Assembly (NCBI GenBank): GCA_910591455.2
Contig: OU342822.1
Coordinates: 20,092,263 to 20,156,262 of the forward strand
Reading direction: 5' to 3'
Length of the DNA stretch: 64,000 nt
DNA from: Pholis gunnellus
Taxonomy: Eukaryota > Chordata > Actinopteri > Perciformes > Pholidae
Shown here: positions 25,401 through 36,060 of the stretch, piece after piece
Position numbering within the stretch: position 1 is the first letter of the stretch
Layout of the letters: every line of letters begins with the position of its first letter
Notes under the pieces: model-generated
Seen by the model: only the letters and a program-made list of their open reading frames with translations
Database searches by the model: none
Told to the model about the DNA's origin: nothing
Made by a program: the position numbers and the translations under genes

Positions 25401-25822
25401 ACGCACCATTAACATCCTGCTGAAAGGAGGCCGAGCTGCATTAAATGTCACTGCATACATCTGCTTTCTTACAAATGACTATTGATTGTGAGCCTGACAC
25501 ACTCGGCCCAAAAAAACTCCTTTTATTTACAGCTTTTGGTTTTTCAAGCTGTTTTTAGGGTGATAACGCTTTTGTTCGTCCCCGCCGCCGCCGCTCGCTG
25601 CTGCTTCTGGCTCGCCACTGCTTCTGGCTCGCCACTTGTTTTTTTTTGTGAATCCCTCCACATCGCCAGCATCCGGACAGATATGTACAGTCTCCCTGCC
25701 TGTCTCATTTCAATTGGCCTCCATCTGTTTTGTCTATCCATGAAAAGGTCTATTATGATCCTCAGCTCTTTGTACAAATGGACTACTAAGCCGATAGGGA
25801 CCCCCACCCTCTCCTCATTGAC

Positions 25823-25855
<33 letters not shown>

Positions 25856-26754
25856 ATACCCTGAAACATTAGCCCTGGATTCCAAGGAGCTCGTCCTGCT
25901 CCTACTTTAATTATCCAGCGCCGGGCGGAGGGATTCTTAATTTTAACGAGTTTTAAAAAGCTCCGTCTTCAGATTCGCTGCAGAAAAGAATCAGAGAGGG
26001 ACGAGAGGGAGGGGTCTTTATTAACCCTACAGTGACTAGCTAATGTGATTGAAGTGGAACCACCTGGCGGAGGAGAGGGGGGGGGGGGGGTTGGACTGTA
26101 TAGTCAGCTGCCACTGAAGGCCGGCGGAGTGGGGAGGACCAGGTGCTGCGCTCCAGCCTCTTTAATTGTTGCCATGTAATAGCTTGCTTCAGTGCACAGT
26201 ACAGCTTGGGGGCTAGGATTAAAAAAAAGCTGTTGCTGCTAGCTAGCACACAGGACTCCATTTTCTTTCACTGCACCCCCCCCCCCCCCCCCCACTGCAA
26301 CACACACACACAGACAGACACTCATTCAGTCGTAATGAAAGAAAAAGGGAAGGGACTCTGGGATGAAAGGAGGCCAAGGAGTGCTGCTCTTATTTGGCGA
26401 CGTGGCTCGAGGAGGATATCTGAGGTGAACAGCCACCGTGTCCGGGGGGTTTGGATGCGTCTCTGTCTGCTGCTGGACGGAGCAGAAAATCCTTTCTTCA
26501 GAACGTATATGACGCCTGAACTCTGGGAGACGCCGAGGGGCCAAACCTCAAAAAGGTCACGAGAAAGAGAGCGTCGCTGTCTGCTGAGGCGGCATAAGCC
26601 TCTTCATCGTTACTCTAACAATGAATCAATGACTGGGTCCGTAGTTCAGAAACAAAATGTTTTCATTCCAGGACAATCAATAGTTCAAAAAGTACCAAAA
26701 ATGCCCAAAAAACATGAATCTGCACCAAAAGAAATCCCCACTGAATGAATGTAA
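25401..26754. other. gene desert segment with long C runs and enhancer-like sequence
   Basis: 31-base C run at 25825-25855 and 18-base C run at 26276-26293. Unique GC-richer blocks at 25440-25935 and 26140-26260. Plus-strand frame of about 200 codons at 26143-26748 crosses the C run and lacks any recognisable domain. Confidence 0.5.
25825..25855. repeat. 31-base C homopolymer
   Basis: Longest of several C/G runs (others at 21799-21818, 26276-26293, 46652-46670, 48263-48283, 62304-62323). Confidence 0.95.
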
Positions 26755-26870
26755 ATCCAATATTCTCTCTGCTTTTGGTCTCCACCACCTGCTGGTGTAA
26801 ATATCTGTCTCTTTAGCTGCTGAATGCTCCAGCTGGTCTCCAACTGAGTCTGTTTGCTGCTAATCAGGTA
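26755..26870 (-). repeat. dispersed repeat family 9, copy 2
   Basis: TTTTGGTCTCCACCACCTGC and TCTGTCTCTTTAGCTGCTGA correspond to copy 1 and the inverse of 33560-33620. Confidence 0.6.
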
Positions 26871-26884
26871 ATGTTCAGTGGGCA

Positions 26885-26975
26885 TGAAAGAACTGGACGT
26901 CGTCACCAGTTGGTTTTCAAGCCTCGCATTCGGCATTTTGACCATCGCCATCTTGGTTTTTATGCCCCCGTGCAG
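26885..26975 (+). repeat. solo left terminal inverted repeat of the same type
   Basis: GTCACCAGTTGGTTTTCAAG followed by CATTTTGACCATCGCCATCTTGG matches the inverse of the right end. It runs into another repeat family at about 26985. Confidence 0.55.
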
Positions 26976-26984
26976 GCGATAGCC

Positions 26985-27330
26985 GTGGCCGGAGGCATTG
27001 TGTGTTTTCAGGTCGTCCATCCGGATGAATGGATTAGATTTTTGGTGGTCAAAGATCAAGTTCACTGTGACCTCAACGTCTGTCCCGTTCTCAAGAAGAG
27101 AAATATCTGAGGAACGCCTGGAGGGCATTTCACCCAACTGGACTCAAGAGTTGACTGATTATAATTTGGTGGTCAAAACATGTTTTTTGGCCATAACTCA
27201 AGAATTCACATGTTGTTTATGACAATTTCACACAATATCAAATAGGATAAAATAATTTTGGACATATGTAAGCTGACGCTTGACTGGTCGCCGGAGGCAT
27301 TAAACCGTGAGGTGGTAATTGTAGTTTGAG
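26985..27330 (+). repeat. dispersed repeat family 3, copy 2
   Basis: A GTCAAAGATCAAGTTCACTG block, TTTTTTGGCCATAACTCAAG, and the ACAATTTCACACAATATCAA/AGGATAAAAT end shared with copy 1. Non-coding. Confidence 0.6.
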
Positions 27331-28256
27331 ACCAGAAGTGACCATATTTGGACGAGAGGGTGGAGGTGAGGGGTGGAGCGAATTACAGCATCCGCGTACT
27401 TATTATACATCCACGGACGGGCCCGGGTACCGTTAGCATAGCAAACGCTAAAGTCACCAGCAAAGGCTAGCAATAGCTAGCTAGCTTTGGTCGGCAATAT
27501 GCATCTGTAATTAACGTTAACTCTGATATTATATCAACATAATGTCAAACTGGTGATTTGAAAATAAATTCTTAGCTGCCTTTATGTCCACTTTCATGTG
27601 TCTGTTTTCTGATGAAAACTGAACTGATGTATTCGTCACCAGTAGTTTTATTGTACAGTATATCCTCTCCTCCAGTAGGGATTCAGTTTAAAATGTGAGC
27701 GCTCAGAGAGACTGTAGATGTAACATAATCTTCCTGAGACTGTGGCCACAGATGGAGCTGATGCAGCGAGGAGGATCAGTGGGACGAAGTGCTGAGTGCT
27801 GCTGCGTTCAGGGACCTTCAACCTCCCCGCTGCACCGGCTGCCAGGTAACCGTCCACAGGGCCGGGCTGACCCGATCTCCTGCGGGACCCCCAGGGGGGG
27901 GGGGGGCCGGGGAGGGAGGGGCCCGGCTGGGAGCGAAGCAGCAGCAGCAGGGTTATCCTGCTTACAGATAACAGAACAACACGGTGAATGTTTTGAAGCT
28001 ATCAGAACCTTTTAAATGTTAAAGCGAAAGAGTAAATAAATGCTGCCGTCATAATAGTAGTTCATACTAATACCGATACAGAATGTCAATATATATACAT
28101 CAAGTAGTTCAAAATGCTGCTGTATTGTGGTAATATGGTTGCACTTCATTAAGTCCATTCACAAGTTAATAGTAATTAAGATATCAACAAAATAAAAATC
28201 TAAAACCCCCAAATATGTTCAGTTAACAATGAAATCTAAACAGAGAAAAACTGCTC
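27331..28256. other. gene desert segment
   Basis: CTAGC-rich repeat-like piece at about 27430-27490, G run at about 27894-27906. No gene supported. Confidence 0.5.
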
Positions 28257-28412
28257 CTACAATGTTTACTGAGGTAATAAATCAAGAGAGAAGTAGAGTC
28301 ATTTTCTCATAGACTTCTATACAACCAGAGGAGTCGCCCCCTGGTGGACATTAGAGAGAATGCAGCTTTAAGACACTTCCACATCGGCTTCACTCGGCAG
28401 AACCGGAGTTTG
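28257..28412 (-). repeat. dispersed repeat family 1, copy D, inverted and truncated
   Basis: Only the first half of the element is present, in reverse orientation. The CTCF-like motif is on the minus strand at 28335-28347. Confidence 0.88.
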
Positions 28413-28844
28413 CTGCCTGATTGGTGAACATAACGCATGTATGAAGACGTCCGGTGAAAGTCCACCTGAAAACCAAACAAAGATACACTTTACATTGAGA
28501 TTTTCAGAGCGTCTCTCTTTTCTGTGAAACATTTGCGGAACTAAAACACCCACAATCTGCTGAATATTCTAAGTGCTCTCCAGAGCACTTCTGTCATGTT
28601 CGTGGCAAAGTGAAATAAGGAATTCATTTTCCTTGCCTGCTCGAATACTAGTGTGTCACACATGAAAGCATTTAATGAGAGTGCAGCAAAAAAAAAAGAA
28701 GAAATATGACAAACAAAAGGAGAATAACAAGACGGAAATTGAACTTTAAATCCTCTCGTAGGACCTCTGGATTGTCCGTCAGTCGTATTGGTTCTGTGTT
28801 TACAAATGGATGAAGTGAATACTTGCAGCTCTAATACTCTGAGC

Positions 28845-29160
28845 TGCTTCATCCTGCCGGTGCTCGGCGTTCTTTGAGAGGGAATGTATCTATATAACGT
28901 CTCTCCATTTGACGGCCCTTCGGGAGAACAAAGGGGCTCAGCGCTAATGCAGCGAAAAACCAACCGCCGGCTTTTTCCTATTGAGCGAGGTGCCAAGACG
29001 CACCGGGCTTTTAATGCCGACGCCGGGCCGCGAGGGAATCGTCTTCAAAGCCTAATGCAAAGTGAGTCATCCGCCTCCCCGTCTCACATTAAGTCCCCCT
29101 TTAATTCAGCCCCCTTTTGGTTAATTATTTGCGATTGTGTTTTCCCCATCTGAGCCGGTG
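28845..29160. promoter_or_regulatory. strong enhancer-like block
   Basis: Unique, CpG-bearing block with CAGCGCTAATGCAG, GGCTTTTAATGCCG, AGCCTAATGCAAAG, CCTTTAATTCAG and GGTTAATTATTTGC: five homeodomain/POU-type cores in 250 bp. The most CNE-like stretch in the desert, about 16 kb downstream of insm1. Confidence 0.35.
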
Positions 29161-29632
29161 ACAACAATAAAAAAAATTGTAGGAGGAAAAAAAAAGGGTT
29201 TTAGCGATCGACCTAAACGTGGCCCACACCTGGACCTCGCCAAACACAAGACAACCAGCAGGTGGCCGATCCGGTCTCGCCCTATTGTTGCTGTTTTGTT
29301 GTTGTTATTTATTTACAGGAGATGAGATGAGGGAGCTGTGCCAGGGAGTGATTTGGCAACCGGCATTGGTGGCGTCCAGCGGAGCGCCCGGTCCAGCCAG
29401 CGGACAGAGAGCCATCTGTGGGGGGACAGACATGGTAGACGTCTCCCGGCTTGTCTGTTTCTGTCTCAAACGGTGCCAAGAAGTGATGGCAACCGAGGCT
29501 GTTTTTTTCATCTTGTCACGCTGCTCTGAGTAAGCGGCAATGACATGAAGGCACCGCGGCCAAAAAACAATGACGTTCCTCGAATGTCCACTCGGGGCTC
29601 TAAAAGTGAGTCAATCCCCGGCTGCAACGAGT
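29161..29632. other. unique GC-richer sequence
   Basis: Continues the CNE-like composition to about 29590 (TGACATGAAGGCACC and neighbours). No coding support. Confidence 0.35.
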
Positions 29633-29868
29633 AAAGCCGATGTGTCTTAAAGCTGCATTCTCTCTAGTGTCCACCAGGGGGCGACTCCTCTGGTTGTATA
29701 GAAGTCTATGAGAAAATGACTCTACTTCTCTCTTGATTTATTACCTCAGTAAACATTGTAAACATGTGTTTATGGTCTCAATCTCTAGTTTCAAGTCTTC
29801 TTCAATACAGCATGATGTTCATTTAGTACATGATGGTCCATTTAGAGTCATATAGACACTTACCTAAA
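29633..29868 (+). repeat. dispersed repeat family 1, copy C, 3' truncated
   Basis: Matches copy A up to GTCCATTTAGAGTCA, then ends. Motif at 29671-29683. Confidence 0.88.
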
Positions 29869-32689
29869 TGTTGGATACATAGATTCCATTGTTTGAACAT
29901 TTTTGTAAAATATATTATCAAAGAAATTACGTTTTTTGTGTGATTGATGGCATTATAACTGTGTTATTCTGCACTAAAGACATATTTAAGTTCTCTCTTC
30001 TTCTATTCATGATTGTTCTGTTTCTATAGAGGTAACTTATATATTGCAGTGAAAATCAAAGCCACAGAGAGAGAAATGTGACAGAAGCCGAACTGCTTTG
30101 GGGTTCAGAGGGTTAAAGCTCATGACTTTCTTCCCCCTTCAGTCAAAACCAGTGATCCATCCCATGATGCACCACAGTGCGCATTAAAAAAACCAGCAGC
30201 AGCAACAGAGCGACGCTGCCTGTAACTTCAGGAGAAGCAGAATGCTGATGTAGAGTGAGAGAATGTCCCCGAGGTTCAATTACCGAGCCGCCACAGGTCG
30301 TCTCAGCCTTCATTAGCCGCCCGCTGGAGCGGTCGCTCCTTCCACCAGACCCCGGCGGAGGGTTTCTGCTGTATTGTGCCGAGCCCTCGGTGGAGATGCC
30401 TCTCTCTCTAATGATCACACGAAGTGCTTTTCTCATAACTCGGGAGAGGCGCTGCTGTGTGCTGTTATGTGGTTTGTTAATACGGTGGGGAGGAGGAGGA
30501 GGAGGAGGGTTATCTGTCAGCACCGTTCCCACCAGAGTTGTGAACCAGACGCCCTGGTGGTGGTGGTGGTAGCGGTGGCGTGCCCAGACAGGATGGAGGC
30601 TGATCAGGGCTCAGCAGGAGACAGAAAGGGTTACTTGTATGGATGCACCGCAGTTCAGTTCAGTCCAGTCACACCTTCATCTCTAGTTCATCTCACAGTT
30701 CTGCTGGCGGTGAAGTGACGAACATCTCAGTCGACTTTCTGCATCGTTTCCAGTCCGACTTTTCTTATGTTATAGATGTTATAAATATAAAAAGAAACAA
30801 AGAACAATGTATTCTTGACATGTTTTATTACATAGATGAAAAATATAACATATAATTATACATATATATATAATATAATATTATAAGTAATCTTGAATGG
30901 AAAAAGGCCAATAATAGAATTACACAGAAAACTCGTAAGAAAACACTCGTGCCATATTACAATGTTCAAAATCAAAGATGTTATAGTCTCACGATTCCAC
31001 TACTATAATATCAATACTGTGAATTAATATATAATATTAAGACTGGGAATACTGTGTTAATTAACAGGTTTTTACCATTTTGCCGACTGCAGAAGACAAA
31101 CATTCAGAAAGAACTACAACCAGATTCAAAGAACTGAATCTATACATATTTATCTTGAAACCAAAGAATTATGATATAATTCTTCACAGCATTGGCGTAA
31201 AATATGTAAAAGCATATTTACGCAAGTACTGTAGGTGCAATTCTGTACTTTACTTAAAGCTACTACGAGGAACTTTTTATTTTGTGTATTTTGGCGCCCC
31301 ATGTGGACAGAACTGGTAGTGTTTCTGAGTACCAGAGTATCTTTAGAAAGTCCTGGTTCTGATAATAAAACATATGATGAGCTTATAAAATATGATATAA
31401 TGGTTTAAATTAAATTACTCTTTAAAATACACATCCCGCATTAAAACATACAGCTTTCACATTTTTAAGTTATATTCTATTGTACGTACAAATATTTTAA
31501 TCGTAATTTTTCCAATTCCTCTTAATGTGTTTATTTTTGTGAAAACCTACTTCGCAATAGTTCTGATCCTGATAGATCACTTAATCTATAAAATTCTGCT
31601 TTATAGTACTAATGTATTATAATTCAGTATCGTTACACTATTAAAGGGACGAATACTTACTTTAAAAAGTATATTTATATATTTACATTATGTCTGAAGA
31701 GCTAAGAATCAATCATTTTTTTCTTATTTTAACTCCAGAATATATTTAATGAATCACTTTATGACAAACGAAAAAATAAAATCATTATTTTCACGGTGAC
31801 TGAATTTCATCCATGAGAAACAATCTCATCTCTGTTACAGCACCGTCGTAATTTCTTAAACCCTAGACGCAGATGAAAATTTAATCTGCTCACTTAGTCG
31901 GTTTACTGGAGATGGAAATTAGATCACGGCTCATCTCGACGCCGAACCATCTGGGACGGGACGGAGATTCGTATCTTTTTCAGCGCCTTCGTTTTCTTCA
32001 TCTTCTAGAAACAAGAAAGAACGAGGACGAAAAAAACAGGTTTTAACTTCCTGAAAACGACCTGAAACCTGAAGGAACCCGTATTTAAGCTCATTGATTG
32101 GATGTTTGTCGACCAAAATGCACCTTGGGAGTCGTAGTTAACTTTTCCCTCGATGTTTTTACGTGTACGTTACATTTCCTATCAAAGAACAAGATGTTCT
32201 CTCAGCAGCTGAATACACCGTCATTAGGAAACTCTAAAAACTCTATTGACAACACATCGTCACACAAACAGTTTTATGACATTTTCTTTAAGTTTGACCT
32301 AAATCGCTAAAATCCTTAATTCCCAAATGTTACAACAAGTTAATAATAAGTCGTTTTTAGATGTGTTGTGTGTTTGGGAACAAGATGTTTCTTTAAACTG
32401 AGCTCAGCGGCTTAAGTTACTAGTTATGAAGCGCGTGAACGGACCATCATGTGTGTATTTAACCAACAATGACTATGATCACTCTCAGAGAGAGTGGAGC
32501 TGATTGAGCAAACGTCTCTGGAGTGTTGACTCACTCTTTACCCATCAGAGGAACGTCTTGTTTCTTAAATTTAAGGACATACTTGCTTCTGAAAGCGGCA
32601 GACTGGCGGAGACGCTCTCTAAAACATGGCGTCCTCTCCTTCGCTCTGGATTTGTAGCCATGTTTCCAGCTGCAGGAAGCGACTATAGG
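29869..32689. other. gene desert segment
   Basis: GC-richer unique block at 30240-30480 (AATTACCGAGCCGCC, CATTAGCCG, TAATGATCAC), a GGA/GGT-type array near 30488-30575, then about 2 kb of very AT-rich sequence with no feature. Confidence 0.5.
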
Positions 32690-32968
32690 GAGCTCCCCTC
32701 CACGTCTGCTGGGAGATAATGACCTGTCAAAGAGGCCAGAAGATATTGGTGTCCTTACATCATCTTTGAGGTGAGAGACTTCTCGTCATGGTCTGCCATC
32801 GCAGTAATCCCCCTCGCCTGCAGCTCCATTAGGCAATGAAACAAGTTGTCCAACTGTGGGGTTCGGAGGGGGTTAATCCGGCTGCAGGCCTCAGCTGCCG
32901 CCGTCCAAAAACCTTTTCAAACCTCTGTCACTTCATGAGGACTTCAGACGACCCTTATTGATTCAGGT

Positions 32969-33007
<39 letters not shown>

Positions 33008-33489
33008 CCAGCTACAACACCGGGGTGCCGTAATGTTTCTATTACTGATTCCTGTCATTGTTTGGGGTTTTGACAGCAGAGATTTGAACCGTCTGGCTTC
33101 ACAATTAAACATTTTAGGATTCTCTAAACCCGTGATTTGCTCTGTTCACATTCAAATCTATTACACGTCTGTCCGTCATGGAGGAGGGATCCCAGGACAG
33201 AAGGTGTCTTATTATTTACAGATTAATAAGCTGCTTGAGGCAATTTTTTGATTTTGGGCAATTTTTTTTAGAAAATATACATCTGAATATCTACAGTTAT
33301 GTTGTTTTGTCAACAATATTTTTGGGGGGTGTACAAATGTAATCAAATGACTCAATATTGAAATCAATACCGTTTTAGCTCATTTTGTTGTTTTTTTGTT
33401 ACATTTACTGTTTTGATTGAGTCCCACGGCTCTCATCAGCCTCGTTTCCTGCAGGTAGCTGTTTTAAAAAAATAATTAAATTCCGATTA
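32690..33489. other. gene desert segment with a unique block and a CA array
   Basis: Unique block 32690-32940 (AATGACCTGTCAAAG, CATTAGGCAATGAAAC, GGTTAATCCGG), CA array at 32972-33003. No gene. Confidence 0.45.
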
Positions 33490-33660
33490 ATCCTCTGGAC
33501 AGAACCAAACAGCAGAGAGACTCAGTTAGAGACCAGCTGGTGAACAAAGTGGAGCATTTAGCAGCTAAAGAGAGATATTTCCCTCAGGAGCTGGTGGAGC
33601 GCAAAAACAGAGATAAAAGCAGAGACAAACAAAGTACTCAGATATTTTAATAATGCAGAT
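33490..33660 (+). repeat. dispersed repeat family 9, copy 3
   Basis: AGCTGGTGAACAAAGTGGAG, TTTAGCAGCTAAAGAGAGAT and GGAGCTGGTGGAGCGCAAAA; the longest copy in the window. Confidence 0.6.
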
Positions 33661-33814
33661 TATGTTTTTGTTTCACTCTGCTCTGCTGTAGAAAACTGTC
33701 GTTAGCCACTTCCCGGTGCTATTTAACACCGTAACTACGTCAACGACGTTGCAGCACTTAATCGATAATGTAGCTGGACACACTTCTGCCTCTTTTGTCG
33801 CTCATAGTGTGAAC

Positions 33815-34125
33815 ATATCGGTAAGTAGAAGTAGTAATACCACAGTGAAGAAGTACTCTGTAAGAAGTAAAAGTCCTGCATTCAAAATGTTAGTACGAGT
33901 ATAAGCATCAAAATGTACTTAAAGTACCAAAAGTAAAAGTACTTGTTGTGAAGAATGATACATATTATATTATGCATTTATTAGTTGATTTATTTTTTAT
34001 TGTTATGAATCTAAAAGTAACGAATGTTGCCAAATAAATGTACAGTAGAGCAAAAACTACAATATTTGCCTCAAAAAGTAGCATGAAATGAAAATACTCA
34101 AGTAAAGTACCTCAAAATTGTGGTT
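33815..34125 (+). repeat. dispersed repeat family 8, AAAGTACTT type
   Basis: Repeated AAAAGTACTT, AAGTAAAAGTCCTGCATTCA and ACTCAAGTAAAGTACCTCAA; inverse relatives at 43130-43372, 9455-9600 and 10650-10740. Common teleost element type. Confidence 0.7.
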
Positions 34126-34189
34126 AGCTTTGAACTATGTTATGATTTTATGATTCCTGCCTCTTTCTTACTTAATTGTATTAATGCAG

Positions 34190-34440
34190 CTTTAAAAGTC
34201 TTTGACGTCAAACAATGTGATTTCAATGCTGCAACTAATCATTTATATTCTCTGTTGATTAGTTTCTCAGTTAATCGCTTATTATTTGGTATATTAAAGG
34301 TAAAAAGAACAGAGAAAATCACAAAGAAATGTCTGACTGTGAAGAGCAGACGATGCTTTTATGTAAGTCCATTAAAACGACTCCAACAATTAACTATCAA
34401 AATATTTTTTCTGTCGATCGACTAACCCATTAATGAGCTT
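34190..34440 (+). repeat. dispersed repeat of the ATTAATCGA type
   Basis: TGCAACTAATCATTTATATT, TTGATTAGTTTCTCAGTTAA and TCGATCGACTAACCCATTAA correspond to a repeat type widespread in teleosts; no coding potential. Confidence 0.5.
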
Positions 34441-35214
34441 ATCTTCTCACTATATATATAATATAAATATAGTAACACAATCAACAATGCTTTCACATGC
34501 ACACGGTTCCTTCGAGTGATTAATATGTTTCTAAATCAGAAGCCAGGAGACAAACATAGCTCCACTCAGAGGGGTCACAGGTCACGGAGAGCCGTCCGAG
34601 CAGATGGAGCTTGAGAGCCGGACGTTTTATATCGATATGAAGTACAAACAAACCCTCACAAGGCCGTTCCTTCAGCTGCTCTCTGAATGCAGAGAATCAC
34701 AAGCAGATGTATTCTCTCTGCGGATCAATACTCGGGTCTCCTCGCCACGAAACGTACGGCTCTGTTTTTGTAAATATAAAGCTCTGTTCCTTTGGAGATC
34801 AAGGACCCGGGTTCCTTTTAAATCAGTCACTAAAAGAAGTTACATGCAGGCATGTGGGGGAAGAAATGTTCAGCTAATTAAAGTTGTGTGTTGTTATTTT
34901 AAAAAAAGCAGATGGTCCAACAACTGAAAATGGAGCTCTGGGGAATGACTCATTACGTTAAAAACACAAACCCACGATGTGTTTCAGTTCAATGTCGGCA
35001 ATCATCCTGTTCTGAGTGGGTGTCAATTCTCTGAAAATGGCCGTTTGTAAAGTCCTCATTTAGGCTTTTTATATAATTGTCAAAGGATGTTGTGATGCTG
35101 TAAATTGTAAAAATGTGATTTTGTGGTGAAGCTTTGGTAACGATCCCAAAATCACCAGAGAAACCAAACACCGAGCTGACGATTAATGCTCGATGTTTAC
35201 AACTTTACGACTAT
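34441..35214. other. intergenic, no gene seen
   Basis: Unique AT-rich sequence; no feature supported. Confidence 0.5.
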
Positions 35215-36060
35215 TTATTCAGTCTCAGTGTAGTCCTGATCCTCTATAGGAACCAGTCTCAGTGTAGTCCTGATCCTCTATATGAACCAGTCTCAGTATA
35301 GTCCTGATCCTTTATATGAACCAGTCTCAGTGTAGTCCTGATCCTCTATATGAACCAGTCTCAGTGTAGTCCTGATCCTCTATAGGAACCAGTCTCAGTA
35401 TAGTCCTGATCCTCTATATGAACCAGTCTCAGTGTAGTCCTGATCCTCTATAGGAACCAGTCTCAGTGTAGTCCTGATCCTCTATAGGAACCAGTCTCAG
35501 TGTAGTCCTGATCCTCTATAGGAACCAGTCTCAGTGTAGTCCTGATCCTCCATCAGTAAAGAGACCATCAGAGAGAAGATGGTCTGTTTCTATAGAGTTA
35601 TTCTTGATGCTCGTCATCGGAGCCACCGGGTCGGATTCTGGTGAAACCAGATGAACTCATGCAGGTTCACCAGAACCTCCTTCAGCTCAGACTCCAGCAG
35701 AGACCGGTCCACTGTGGACAGACCCAGATCCTCCAGCAGAGACCGGTCCACCGTGGACAGACCCAGATCCTCCAGCAGAGACCGGTCCACTGTGGACAGA
35801 CCCAGATCCTCCAGCAGAGACCGGTCCACCGTGGACAGACCCAGATCCTCCAGCAGAGATCCAGTAGCTCCCGGCAGCAGTGTCTCCTCCTCCTCCAGGA
35901 GCAGAGCTTCTCCTCTCTGGGAGTCAACACTGACACCACGCTGCTGGAGACCCAGGACGTGTTGCTGGACCCGCTGGAGGGAAGGGAGGCAACGGGAGAA
36001 CCTTTCTAAAGAGACTCTGGTGCTCAGAGACACTACCACTTTAGTCCACAGGGGGCGACA
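35215..36060 (-). repeat. minisatellite-bearing element, copy 2, with an open 13-residue repeat frame
   Basis: Ten 34-bp units at 35221-35555, the same spacer as copy 1, then four 39-bp units at about 35699-35854. The minus strand is open from about 36039 to 35614 and reads LLPGATGSLLEDLGLSTVDR then three more LLEDLGLSTVDRS units, ending ESELKEVLVNLHEFIWFHQN. No known domain. Either a decayed protein-coding ancestor or chance openness; the 39-bp length preserves frame. Confidence 0.8.

Noticed and set aside
26143..26748. 201-codon plus-strand open frame
   Set aside because: Crosses an 18-base C run and a CA array, no domain, no codon bias and no splice context.
27695..28015. 106-codon open frame ending in a G run
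   Set aside because: Low-complexity composition only, no protein family recognised.
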